Shown piece after piece: positions 1 through 10,200 of a DNA stretch of 64,000 bases; position 1 is the first letter of the stretch; the number at the start of each line of letters is the position of its first letter. The stretch is from contig CM076653.1 of assembly GCA_038496675.1 (NCBI GenBank), positions 22,742,452 to 22,806,451 on the forward strand, in the 5' to 3' direction. The stretch is from Rachycentron canadum (Eukaryota > Chordata > Actinopteri > Carangiformes > Rachycentridae). The position numbers were made by a program, and so were the translations under genes. Below the pieces are notes generated by a model. That model searched no databases, was not told the origin of the DNA, and saw nothing but the letters and a program-made list of their open reading frames with translations.

Positions 1-109
1 CCGTGTCTTGGTAGGTTTGCAGATGTGCCATACTCTTTCCATACTAACCGCTTTAAACTTCTCCACAACTTTATCCCTGACCTGTCTGGTGTTATTCCTT
101 GGACTTCAT
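1..109 (-). pseudogene. Tc1-like transposase, broken N-terminal fragment
   Basis: On the minus strand an ATG at 109-107 opens a frame MKSKE that meets TAA at once. One extra base shifts the frame. In the next frame TRQVRDKVVEKFKA follows, then WKEYGTSANLPRH up to the window edge, which are recognisable pieces of the first helix-turn-helix (paired-like) domain of Tc1 transposases. Compared with the family, about 20 residues between FKA and WKEYG are missing, so there is an internal deletion as well as the frameshift. No functional protein can be made from this copy. The rest of the frame lies outside the window. Confidence 0.8.
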
Positions 110-489
110 GATGCCGTTTGCTGCCCAATATTCTCTTAACAAACATCTGAGGCTGTCACAAAACAGTTGTATTTGTACTGAGATTAGATTACACACAGGT
201 TGACTCTATTTAGTCATTAGGTCAATATTCGATCATTCAACAATCATCAGGCAACTTCTGAATTGGTTGGACTCAGAGAAAAGGGGGCTGAATACTTTTG
301 CACACTGCACTTTTCAGTTTTTTATTTGTAAACAAATTTTAAAATCATGTATAATTTTCTTCGTACTTCACAATTGTGTGCCACTTTGTGTTGGTCTTCC
401 ACATAAAATTCCAATAAAATATATTTATGTTTGTGGTCGTAATGTGACAAAAAGTTCAAGGGGTATAAATGCTTTTGCAAACCACTGTA
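1..489 (-). mobile_element. Decayed Tc1/mariner-type DNA transposon (5' end)
   Basis: The right end reads, toward the outside, GGGGTATAAATGCTTTTGC then CCACTGTA, which is the terminal inverted repeat style of fish Tc1-like elements (TACAGTGG...AAAGTATTCATACCCC on the other strand). Just inside is the typical subterminal text with AAAGTTCAAG and TGTGCCACTTTGTGTTGG, then the leader region with the phrase GGGGGCTGAATACTTTTGCA. The outer TA at 488-489 would be the target-site dinucleotide. Only the transposase N-terminal side is in the window; the element continues beyond position 1. The match to the family is from memory of its consensus, but it extends over almost 500 bases. The copy sits inside intron 3 of adamts16 and is clearly dead. 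Confidence 0.85.
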
Positions 490-3158
490 GAAATTGATCA
501 CTACATTACCAATATGATGAAACACATCTTATATTTAGCAGCTGAAATAATAAGTAGTCATGTTGTAAATATGTTGTATACTTCTAAAAAAAAAAAGTGC
601 ATGATGGTGAGAATGATGAGACATTTGGTATTTTTGAATAATGGTGTGTATCTTTAGCTTTCCCCATCCGTCTAAATACCTTTGTTGCTGATATAGCTTC
701 AAAGTTCCCCAATTCACATCAGAAAAAGTCAAATTCCCATTGATTCACTGACCCAGTCCATCTTAGCCGGCCGCAGTCGTGAGAACCACGTTTACAGTCT
801 CTGCAACCCTGGACCTTTTGGCTGAATCTTTTATTGGGATCTGGTCTGAAACACAGACGTGCACACATATACACACATGCTCCCTCTGTCTCTCTCTCTC
901 ACTCTTCTCTTTCACACACACACACATATACACACACACGCACAGAAGAAGAAGCATCCCTGGAGATGTGCCATTTTCTGTCTGTTGTTTTAGAGGGTAA
1001 TTCTCACACAGCAGTGGTCCTCCACAATGAAAATAGAAACAGAAAACCAGCAAAGTCAGGCCTGGAATTAATTACAATTAAAAAAAAAAAAAAAAATCCA
1101 TGCTGAACTGAATTGTGATCATACTTGTTTTTTCAAGGCAAAGCTGTGAAAAGATAGTGAATTTTAATGACCACATTTAATTTTGGCTGTAACAAGGTCC
1201 TACTCATGCAAAGCTAATATGACCGCAACCTTAAATGCTCCCAAGACACAATTACTCCTTTCAAACCGGGAACCTCAAGACTGCATTGCTATTAAGTACA
1301 TATGTAACATTACACACGTTTCTTTGCCATCTGCTGCCCCTGTCTCCAGTGATTGTTGAGTTCTAAAATAATATGTTTATGTGAGTTCAAGAGTGAAAGG
1401 ATCAGTGTGTATTCATTAAGTCCTTTGTTCTCTAGTCCAGACTACTAAGAGGGCCAGTATAACACTTGAGGTCTCAGGGTGGAGCTGTCTCTCTTAAGCT
1501 TACTTAATGTCATTCTTAAAGTACCATTTCCTTTATTTTCATGCAGCACAGGAGGACCACCAAGGCAAAAACTGAATTTCGGCCAACTTTCTCCACAGAA
1601 CACAAACAAGTCCACGGGTAATAATTAGAATCTGCCCATTGTTATCAATGCAATGTTTCCCAGCATGTTAGACCAACTGAATGTATTACATAAAAAGAAA
1701 CCAAAACATCACCACAGCAATCACAGAGCTAGTCTTTCACACGGTTCAGTCCAAACTAACATAGATACAGGCTGCACTGCTGTTAGCAACTTGTATCTGA
1801 TCTGGATTTTTAAATCTGCTCAGCTTTGGGATGGGCGTCAGCTCATTAATTGTGTAACTTTTTGCATGTTGTATATCACGCTAATATCATATTATGTTCA
1901 TAGCCAAGTTAGCGTGCAATCCAGCTGCCATCCATTCAAATGCTAGCACCCCACCCTTCCTTAAAAGACAATTTTGTTCAATTACATGTTCCATATTTTG
2001 CAATTTACACTCTGTCAGTTTGCTATTTATGGTGCCAGCTGTGTCGGATAAGCAAGGATTAATGCTCTTAAGTTCAGAACATACTACAAAAGATTACACT
2101 CATGCTTAGGAAATACACATAGAGATTTATATCTGAGACGTGTCCTTCACATGTGGGCGACAAAAACTGCTCAAACATTATACTGTATGCAAAACAGGAA
2201 AATGAAATACCACCATAACATTGTTTTGGCATATTTGGTATGTGTGTGTCTCCCCGATTTTCCTGGCTAATAGACCAAACCTTCTGTGGTGTTTGCAGAC
2301 TTGACTTTTCCATTCATTAGTTATTCATTAGCTGATTTAGGCAAATGTGCAATATATGTGGAACTAATGATGCAGGACAAATTGAAGGAAGAAACTTCCG
2401 TAGCATGACTTGCCAACTGAACCAGTGGGTTTTCAAGTCGAACGGAGACAAGTATAAACCAGAAAAGTCTTTGACCGGACCAGACAGACAATGCACTGAC
2501 TCAAGTGCTGTGTGAAAGGCAGCCTTACAGTAGCGCAGTGAAAGAACTGCTTGATGGCTGTGTATGTGTCAAATAAAAAGACAGTGTCTTGCAATGAAAA
2601 AAAATGTGGTTTTGTCTAGATTAACTGGCTTTCTGTAATCTGAGCTTCGCCTTTCATCCTTCTTTTCCCTCTCACTCTTTCCTTTAGCTCAGTGTCTGAC
2701 TGGCATCTGGTATCTAATGTTTTCTAACCCAAAATTACAGTACATGTAGGCGATTTATGCTTTAAGTCATTTGCCTCTACCTAGTCTCTGCTCTGATTCA
2801 GTGTTTTCTAAGCCGTGGCTTGAAATCTAAAAAGGATCATGGACATCTGTCTCTCTCTCTCTTTCTCTGGGTTTCAGCATGACAAGAAAACTAATGCTTT
2901 GTTTTTAGCATCAGGGTCCAGGGATGAGCCAAATTTGAGAAATTTTGCTCCCTGGCTCGCTATTTCTTCTGGGTCAGTTAGTGAAATTACAGTATTCACT
3001 TGGTAGATGAATCTACATGCTGCCAAACCTAACTAAAATAAAAGCATCCAAGATGCATACTTTCAAACTTTTCACTGGTGAAAACACTCAAATTAACCCA
3101 GATCAAGCTCATCTACTCCCACCTCCTGCAACCCGACTCTGTCCACATTCAGACTCAC
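490..3158. other. adamts16 intron 3 (partial), no gene seen
   Basis: This is the sequence downstream of the exon 3 donor on the minus strand, running to the transposon at the left edge. It holds a composite CA/CT microsatellite (860-943), a 17-base A run (1080-1096) and a short CT tract (2851-2868). I looked for the next prodomain exon of adamts16, which should encode a stretch like SGMIRTEEADYFL, and did not find it here, so intron 3 is longer than 3.1 kb. Confidence 0.7.
860..943. repeat. Composite CA/CT microsatellite
   Basis: Alternating (CA)n, short (TA) interruptions and a (CT)n block, seen directly. It lies in adamts16 intron 3 and produces only low-complexity open frames on both strands. 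Confidence 0.9.
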
Positions 3159-3517
3159 CATCCCCATGCATGTAGACAGTGCCACAGAGGAGTTGACCCT
3201 CGACCTCAGCGACCCCTGGTAAAAGCAGAGGTCGTCCTGGTGGTAGGCCCTCAGGCTCTTGGTGCCGTTATTTCCCAGGACCTGGATGGTGAAGCCAGGT
3301 GCAATCAGGCTCTCTGAAGCTTCTCTCAGCTCCATGTGGAAGTCCTGCCCCAAGCCACTCAGCCGGAAGTGGACCATTTCACTGCTGCCATCAGCATTTG
3401 ATGAGCCTGCGTCTGGGGTCAGGGACCTGCGTCGCCTTCTTCGCTGATGGTGGGCAACTTCATGAGAGATGTAAACACCTTGGTGACTGACCTCATATGG
3501 AGATACAATCTCATATT
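3159..3517 (-). CDS. adamts16: adamts16 exon 3: prodomain of ADAMTS16
   Basis: This 359-nt exon is bounded by TTTCTCTCCAG at 3518-3528 and by donor ATG|GTGAGT at 3159/3158. It encodes residues 55-174 of the window's protein. It opens with EYEIVSPYEVSHQGVYISHE, then HHQ followed by six arginines (80-85), a Ser/Ala/Gly linker, and HFRLSGLGQDFHMELRE, IAPGFTIQVLGNNGTKS, DLCFYQGSLRS and NSSVALSTCMGM. This matches the N-terminal prodomain of human ADAMTS16 (GEYDLVSAYEVDHRGDYVSHE, HHQRRRR, DFHMDLR, FCFYQGSLRS, NSSVALSTC), closer than to ADAMTS18. The prodomain keeps the secreted zinc metalloprotease latent and assists folding. The arginine run meets the furin rule; NGT (138-140) and NSS (163-165) are N-glycosylation sequons. 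Cys152 and Cys171 are at the conserved prodomain positions. The catalytic domain and thrombospondin repeats lie outside the window. Confidence 0.96.
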
Positions 3518-5454
3518 CTGGAGAGAAAGGGGAAGAAGGATTATCTTGGTGTTATTTGGCGTTGCAATTATATTGCAAAAAGAAATTTATGGTGTTAGAA
3601 ATAATGGAACACATTTTGTAGATGTAGCTTGGCAAAAATAAATCACATTGTCCTTGCGGTCAATGTGGTCAGTCCATACTAATTTGATGTGTCAACATCA
3701 TTTACTGTGATATATTGCATGCCGTGTCAGCTGCTACCTTGGCTGTATTATGGACTGACGAAAACCTTTTCCGTTCCTTTATGAATTCTCCTTGACCTGG
3801 TTTATATACTTTTGCTGAAAGGGTCAAGAAAGAGTTACAAGAAAAGGAAGGGTTCGAGACAATTCCAGCACAGGGTGTTCAGTGGAGAGTGAATCATGTT
3901 TGACCTAGTGTTTTACTACAGTTTTTACTACAACTCAGGCTGGATAACAGCAGGTCATAAAGAGGCAGGTCACAGGCCTGGCCCTAAATGTCTAATAGCG
4001 CTGTGGCCACAGAATCTAACCTGCTTTCTGACCCGACTGATTCCTTGAGCTGTGCCAAAATTGGTTTTCCAGGAGGATATCATGGAGGTAGATATCACTT
4101 CTCATCATCCTCTGAGAAGGAATGAGCTGACCTACTAAAAGAGGGCATCCTGTGTCAGGAATGAGGCATGTAATTGTTTTTGAGGCTGTGGATGCACTGC
4201 AGGCGTTTGAAGATAATTCCTCTTGCAAGCACACAGAATGTATAAAATGCAACAAAATTACTGATGCTGGAAAAAAAAAATGTTGTTTCGCGTTAACATT
4301 TCTTACTTTGATGGGGTATTATCATTGACAGAAAGCGTCTGATACCCTGTGAGTGCATGAGTAACCAGCAAGCAAACGACTAAAGCAGCATGTTGCTACA
4401 GGGTTGGAATGGCCATTGCAAATGGGCTCAGTCTTTGCCATGGGAAAATGATACGTGGTCGTTTTATCAGCTAAAAGTGCTCAAAAATAACTGCAACCTT
4501 GGACAGTCGACAGTCAACAAGGGCCACAGTCAGTTACTGTACAGTATGACCTGCTTTAGCAGGTCTGAATAATAAGTAAATATAGCACAGACACAGACAT
4601 GTTTTGGCAGTCAGTGGGAGAAACATGCAGGGTGACAGACAGTGTGTCATCACTGGCAGTGTGAATGCCTGAGGCTTGAACTTGGCTATTTGGTGCATTT
4701 TGGATAGGTTGACCTAAAGCCCCTACACACAGTATGACGTACACCACGCTTAATGGATGCATTTATTTAAAGCACTTGGCGAGTGTCTGCACTGCACATG
4801 TTTTACCAATGGGTGCTCATGGTGGGAAGCAAACCTCCGACCGTTGCAGCATTACCGCCATGATGTGCCCAGAGAGCTGCAGGGCTGCAAGGAGCGAACA
4901 CTTACACGGGTACTTCAGGTCTCAAGCCTTTTCTGCACAGACACCAGAGCACTTAGGCGAAACCAGAAAACCGTCTTCTCTATCTTTGTTGCTTTGACCA
5001 CCTCCCCCAAAACACACACACACACACACTTACACCTACTCAACTGTGTTTGTACCGCCCTAACTAAAAAACCAGCTGCAGTGACCCATGTCTGACAGTA
5101 TACAAACAAAGAGTCTGCCAGAATGTAGTGCACACACACACACCTCTGGTGGGCTGAGAGGCTGAGACGAGATCCTGCAGTGGCTAGTTTGTTGGTTTAG
5201 TAGCTCCTGAGTGCCATTAGTGCTGATGGGGGCTCTAACCATTGGGCACCTCGACTTTAACTTCACAATAGATCGAACACGTGAACTCTTACCCCACCCA
5301 CTCGAACGTAGCTGTGCGAATGTTAAACACATTATCGCTGCGCAGCGTTTGTTAAAGCGCTGTCTGCGAGATGACCTGCGGCCGAAACGAGGGCTTCCCC
5401 TCCACTTCTGCTTTGCATCATCTCCATATGTTCTCAGTGGAAGGAGTTTTGACA

Positions 5455-5535
5455 TTTGTTTATTTGTTTGTGTGTCTGCTTTTCATGGTAACAGAAAAGA
5501 AATAAACACACAAACAAACAAATAAATAAACAAAC
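5455..5535. repeat. Long imperfect inverted repeat (hairpin) in intron 2
   Basis: The left arm 5455-5484 contains TTTGTTTGTGTG and ends in CTTTTC. The right arm 5494-5535 starts with GAAAAG and contains CACACAAACAAA, the reverse complement in the same order. The loop is about nine bases (5485-5493). A few mismatches and a 3-base length difference separate the arms. The right arm grades into an AAAC/AAAT tandem tract. Confidence 0.8.
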
Positions 5536-6041
5536 CCCAAAAGATCTGAAGGAGAATGCACAGCCAAAGCAGTTGCTGACTCAGCACACCACATGGGGTT
5601 AGAGCCACAAAACAAAGAACAGATGAAAGTCTCGCACTTCCCGCTCGCACTGATTACTGAAGTGACGGAGCAGCCATAGCATCTTCTGAAGATTGGCTTC
5701 ATGGTGCCTAACAACAACAAAGCGAGGGAACCGTGTTCATTAGAGACACATTTCTTATCTAATTATCAAATTAATAATCTTTTGTTTTTTTTTTTCTACA
5801 GCAACCTAAACCAAGTGAAATTATCTATTGCAAAAATGAAACCACTGCCCCTTGTTTTGTGGCGGAGCCCAGTTTGAGCTCCAGTGGTGAGGGCAGACAG
5901 TGATGGCCCTGAGTCAGGGTGTCGGTCGCCCCCCAGCGGTGAAGAGAGGCAGCACGCGGCGCAGGTGAGCGCCGTTCGATGCTGCTGACCGAGCGATGCG
6001 AGGCAACATAATGGATCATAATGGTCATTGGCGCTGAACCC

Positions 6042-6112
6042 ACAAACAAACAAACAAACAAACAAAAAAGGAAAGTCGCAGGAAGCCCCACCACACACAC
6101 ACACACACACAC
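6042..6112. repeat. CAAA tetranucleotide tract and (CA)n
   Basis: (CAAA)n at 6042-6066, followed after 24 bases by (CA)n at 6091-6112. The latter ends about 27 bases from the exon 2 donor of adamts16. Confidence 0.9.
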
Positions 6113-6138
6113 GCCCTCCCGGAAACTGCTCGACGTAC

Positions 6139-6217
6139 CTGTGCGTTGAGGTAAACGGAGAAATCGCAGTAAATCCGATGCTTCCCGACGCTCAGCCCCA
6201 GCAGTCGAAAGCAGGCT
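6139..6217 (-). CDS. adamts16: adamts16 exon 2: linker after the signal peptide
   Basis: The 79-nt exon is bounded by a pyrimidine-rich acceptor (TTTGCTTTCTTGTTGCAG, last base 6218) and a consensus donor CACAG|GTACGT at 6139/6138. Read in the phase left by exon 1 it gives SLLSTAGAERREASDLLRFL then RLPQRT plus the first base of a Glu codon. That codon is completed by the first two bases of exon 3, giving E-YEIVSPYEV. The phase match on both sides is the main support. The segment corresponds to the poorly conserved stretch between the signal peptide and the prodomain in ADAMTS16, so no homology can be claimed from the sequence itself. An open frame running through this exon into the flanking introns is not a separate gene. 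Confidence 0.85.
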
Positions 6218-6399
6218 CTGCAACAAGAAAGCAAACAGAGATGAGAGCGCGCGGCCGATGCCGCAGATTCTCACTGACCCCGAGTCGGCGCTCGGTCGTA
6301 TGGAAGCGTTGACAACTTTACGAGCTGCTGCGTGCGTGTGCGCACAGGCGCGGCGCGGCGCGGCGCGGCGCGGCGCGGACACAACACAACTCAACTTAC
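6218..6399 (-). other. adamts16: adamts16 intron 1, very short, GC-rich
   Basis: A 182-nt phase 0 intron from GTAAGT (6399-6394) to TTGCAG (ending 6218). It contains a pentanucleotide tandem repeat (6347-6379) starting only about 20 bases from the donor, and is dense in CpG. It lies in the CpG-rich block around the gene start. Confidence 0.8.
6347..6379. repeat. (CGGCG)n pentanucleotide repeat
   Basis: About six uninterrupted copies of CGGCG/GCGCG seen directly, pure C and G, inside intron 1 of adamts16. Confidence 0.95.
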
Positions 6400-6483
6400 T
6401 TTTCCCAGCGCGAAAAAACAAAGGAGATGGAAAAAGAGCAACGTCCAGTTTTTCCACTTTGCGCAAATCCGAAAGAAAGTCAT
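6400..6483 (-). CDS. adamts16: adamts16 exon 1 (coding): signal peptide
   Basis: On the minus strand an ATG at 6483-6481 opens 28 codons that end in phase 0 at a good donor, GGAAAA|GTAAGT (6400/6399). The peptide starts MTFFRICAKWKNW and continues with TLLFFHLLCFFALGK. A short basic N-region is followed by a hydrophobic core of about 14 residues, as expected for the secretory signal of an ADAMTS protease. Position -3 of the ATG is G, which fits a vertebrate start. Joining to exons 2 and 3 gives one continuous 174-codon frame. The bases just upstream are odd for a 5' leader: about 70 T-rich nucleotides ending in CTACAG at 6491-6486. That resembles a 3' splice site, so this may be an internal exon preceded by a non-coding exon. 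The signal peptide sequence itself is not conserved enough to compare. Confidence 0.85.
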
Positions 6484-6485
6484 GT

Positions 6486-6559
6486 CTGTAGATTTTTAAA
6501 AACAAAAACAAAAAAACAAACAATAATAATAATAATAATAAAAAAATAAAAATAAAAAC
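6486..6559 (-). promoter_or_regulatory. T-rich tract ending in CTACAG before the adamts16 start
   Basis: On the minus strand a run of T-rich sequence with (TTA)n (6521-6540) and TTTTTG units ends in AATCTACAG at 6486, three bases before the ATG. It has the form of a polypyrimidine tract plus 3' splice site. If used, the 5' leader is spliced. A possible donor for the upstream exon is AGA|GTGAGC at 6834-6829. If it is not used, it is simply a low-complexity leader. Confidence 0.45.
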
Positions 6560-7014
6560 TTTCAGCGCTCAAAAACTTTCCCGATAAGCGCTTAAATAAA
6601 CCAGCCCGACTGCTGCGGGGGCCCGAGATGGACGAAGCATCAACGGCTTTCAGATGCGGGCTTCTTCACTCGTGCCACTCGTGGTTTCCCATTCATTTCC
6701 ACGCGCAGCTTCCCAAGCCGGCAGACTGCATGAACTCGAGTCCCCTCTCCCGGCAAGTCATTTTTCCTTTATTTGCACTCAGACAGTGCGACCAGTATCT
6801 AACGTCTCTCTCTCTCTCTTTCACACACGCTCACTCTATTGCTCCCTCTCCCTCTCTCTCCCTCTCTCTACCCGGTGACCCCCGCGGACCATTTTGACTC
6901 CCAGTGAAATCATGTGATTGTCTTAAATAGGCTGAGTCTCGGCGTGGCAATAGCAGCCTATGAAAGTCGCACTGAGTCGGAATCTGTTTCTCCCAGAAAA
7001 ACACTGGACACAAG

Positions 7015-7056
<42 letters not shown>

Positions 7057-7165
7057 TGTGTGTGAGCGGTTTTGAGGAGGGGTGTGTGAATGGTTAAGTA
7101 GCCCACAGCCTGCAGCCAATCACATTTGACACCTGTGCTGAGAGACAAGGTTTATATCCATATGT
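6560..7165 (-). promoter_or_regulatory. adamts16: Putative adamts16 promoter and 5' leader region
   Basis: Immediately upstream of the gene start is a CpG-containing block (6600-6760). It is followed by CT tracts and by several promoter-like motifs on the minus strand: CTATTTAAG at about 6924-6932, an inverted CCAAT box (GATTGGCT) at about 7112-7119, and TATAAA at about 7150-7156. The order of the CCAAT and the outer TATA box means both cannot serve one start site. The likeliest arrangement is CCAAT at 7.11 kb with the TATTTAA box at 6.93 kb and a start near 6.9 kb. The transcription start cannot be fixed from sequence. Confidence 0.45.
7015..7064. repeat. (CT)n(GT)n compound microsatellite
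   Basis: About 12 CT units running directly into about 13 GT units, seen directly; between the two TATA-like motifs upstream of adamts16. A second (GT)n lies at 7182-7209 and CT tracts at 6806-6870. Confidence 0.95.
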
Positions 7166-7209
7166 CAGTTTGCAGGAGAGGGGTGTGTGTGTGTGTGTGT
7201 GTCTGTGTG

Positions 7210-10200
7210 AGGAACAGGGTCAGTGTGCAAAACAAAAACAAGAAAACAGGTTGAATGTCCTTATTGCTTGCGGCATTATTAGGTAGCAAATTGCATGGCT
7301 TTTGCAATGTTATGTTTGTTCCACATCAGCTAATTTGAAAATGATGATGCATTTCAAGGCAGGTATACGTACAGGAATGGAAATGTTTATCTGAATACAG
7401 TAGTCTGGATCTTATAACCCCCCCCCCCCCATGTGATTTGCAGATTACACCCTGCAGCAGGTAATCAGTAATTTGTGATGGATTACAGTCTGAAATTTGA
7501 CCCCGTTTAATCCCATCTCTCCCGTATTCCGCAGCTGCACTGATAGGCAGCAGGCCAACAGTTCTTAACTCCCCACAATCACTCACGGAAGTGCTTAAGA
7601 GCGAGGGAGCCAAAGGATTTGGGAGCGCTCGTTTCATATTCTGGAGCATTTCATCCTCCCCAAAAGCAAACCAGATGAGCTTTCTGCTGTGCGGCCGGAG
7701 AAACAAATGTGTGACGGTTTACGGTGTGATCTTTTTGGCACCAAGTCAGAATATCTGCATGAGAGCGCAGAGGGAAACAGAGGTGATTGTACATGAAATT
7801 ATATATAGATAAGAGATTTGAAACATGAATATGACACCTGCACTGACTGAACCACTCGTTTTGTTTTTTTTTTAGTTGTTTACTATCCAACACAGTAGAA
7901 AGTCGTGTAATTGAGAGCGTGTAAAGAAAACTCCAGTGTCATGCTTCAACATTTCAGAAAGAGTGATGAGAGATGCCTGCTGCCACAAATTACACCAAGT
8001 AATGGATGCTAGAGGAACAGAGGCTGGGAGACTTCAGCTCTCTGTCCTTTTTCCCTCTGGAGTGCTCCAAGTTTCATGCATCTGCCAAAATGGTCTGTGT
8101 CACCTTAGATTAGGGATAGTGTCTGGAAGACGGGATTTCCATTTGCTTTGAAAGACAGGAAGGGGATAAATGAAAAACAGTGAAAACAAAACCAAACGAC
8201 AGACTTCCCCCTGAGTCAAAGAATCTTTATTTGTAAATCGTAAATGGTTGAACATTGTTAACTTGAGAGTGATATTCCCGAAGATGGGAAATTTACTTGC
8301 TTTTCAAACTAAATTAGTCAATTCTGGCTTTAGTCAGCGGTGAAATGCCACCGTGAGGAGAATTCTTACCATGTTTGGAGGGTCAGATAATCCCCCCCGC
8401 CACACACACATACACGTCTATAAAGCAATACTCACTCTGCACCAATATTACGACTGATATCGTTAATGTATGAGAAACATGCCGCTCACACATTTCATTA
8501 ACCAGTTCTTTACATTTGTTCTGCAAATGCAAACACACCAACAGCTGATGGGGAAGCTGCCAAAGCCTTGATCTCCCAGCATAGTGTTGTGATGTACGGT
8601 AGTATACTTCATTTTGTCCTGTGCAGTGTGGATTTGGTGTGTGTGTGTGTGTTGGCGTGGGGCGGAAAACAGCAGGCTGACAAAGAGAAGACGCTGTATT
8701 GTTTCAAGGAGCTGAACATTAAGAAACCCCCCGTAGTCCGAACTGAGCTGGCTGCCGTGAGTGATTTGACCTCTGGACCTCTGAGCTCCTGTATGCCTCA
8801 CAGTCTGCCCGCCTGTCTGAATGCTTGTTTGTCTGCCTGTCTGTCTCTCCATCAGCTGGACTATTTGCCCAATTGCCTTGCCCTCAATATCACCTGGGGA
8901 TCTACAATGGCAAAAGAGCAGGCACACGAAAGGAGCTCATTCCTTCACATGTATTTCCACAAACGTAAGGCACGTACTCTCAGACAAGCTGCAGATATTT
9001 GTATTATTTTGCTATTCACTTTGGAAAGAGTTTTATCTTAATAAAAAAAGGAATGCATATACAATGGTCTCTTTTTTCACATAGGCCAATGTATAGACAT
9101 ATATATTGGCTTTATTGTGGAAAGTTAAATCACAAGATAGACACCATTCATAAACCTTAACATATAAATATGAAACTACAGCCTTGGCCTAGTCTATAGC
9201 TCATGTTACAACATATTTCATTTTTGCTAAATCTGTTAAAATACCTCAATGCAAAAAAAGTTTTTGCTGACTTCTTGGAGCCAATCATTTGTTTCACACC
9301 TAACACCCCTTTAAAATACTGAATTGTCATTTTTACACGTCAACAAAAAGCAAGGCAGATTAGGTTAGCGTCGACAAAGCTGCTGCCTGTAGCTCAATAT
9401 TTGCTTTACAGAGATGAAGAGAATGATCTTTTCATCTATCTCTCAACAAGAAATGGACTAAGTGTAGCCTGTTTCCCAAAATGGTAACTATTCTTTGGAG
9501 TCTCGCAATGCAGGTCTTAAAGTTTCTTTCTGCTGGTCTCATTTAATTAGCTGTCTAAAACTGTCATCAAGGCAACATGAGTCTGAGCGTGAATGAGAGT
9601 GTATGCTTGTGGCGAGCATATGTGAGTGTTGTGTGCAAACTCTCTTACGTGATTTATGCATTCGTGTCTTTGTGCACTGTGAGTTTGAGCGCGCAGCCCG
9701 TACGCGTGCGTCTTGCTCCTCGTGCGTATGCTTGAATAGGAAGCTGACAGCAGCTGTAAAATTCCTCTCTGAGCATCACAGAGGGGAGGCTGATGGGAGC
9801 TGACAGGGAGCAAGAGTGAAGGGAGGTGGGAGAGGAAGATGAAGGTGAGAGTGGAGCAGGGGGAGACGGTGGTTGCCAGCTCGCTTGATGATTGAAGGTT
9901 TAGTCAGGCTCTGCAGAAATTTTGTGTCACTGGTGAAGAATACAAACGCCTTACTGCTATCGTCTTGACCTTCTCAAGTCTCACCCATACACCTTCGATG
10001 AATCAGCTCAGAGCGAAAACAGCTATTTCCTCTAAACATTTGCAGACGGTGCGGAAGCCTGGCTGTCTGGCTGTATTTTCAGTTATCAATTCATTGATCT
10101 TTGCATTTCATAAAAACAAAATACAATTATTGCACACTTAAAATGCATCACAAAGGATGGGAAAACCTTAACCATCTTTGTATCGGTTAAATAGCAGATG

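Larger units (their letters stand above)
3518..6138 (-). other. adamts16: adamts16 intron 2
   Basis: This 2,621-nt intron starts with GTACGT at 6138 and ends with CTCCAG at 3518; it is phase 1. It contains a (CA)n at 5012-5029, a long imperfect inverted repeat at 5455-5535, a CAAA tract at 6042-6066 and a (CA)n at 6091-6112. The stretch 5200-5420 is richer in CpG than the rest, with a perfect 12-base palindrome CGCTGCGCAGCG at 5336-5347. The block 5870-6010 is also CpG-rich and carries CGCCCCCCAGCGG, resembling a CTCF core on the minus strand. I see no further exon inside. Confidence 0.85.

Noticed and set aside
5825..6523. 232-codon minus-strand open frame
   Set aside because: It runs through exon 1, intron 1, exon 2 and intron 2 of adamts16. 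Only the exon 2 part is in the true frame; exon 1 is read in another frame.
8568..9041. 157-codon + strand open frame
   Set aside because: Crosses a GT tract and a degenerate CTGT repeat; non-ATG-type composition and no recognisable domain.
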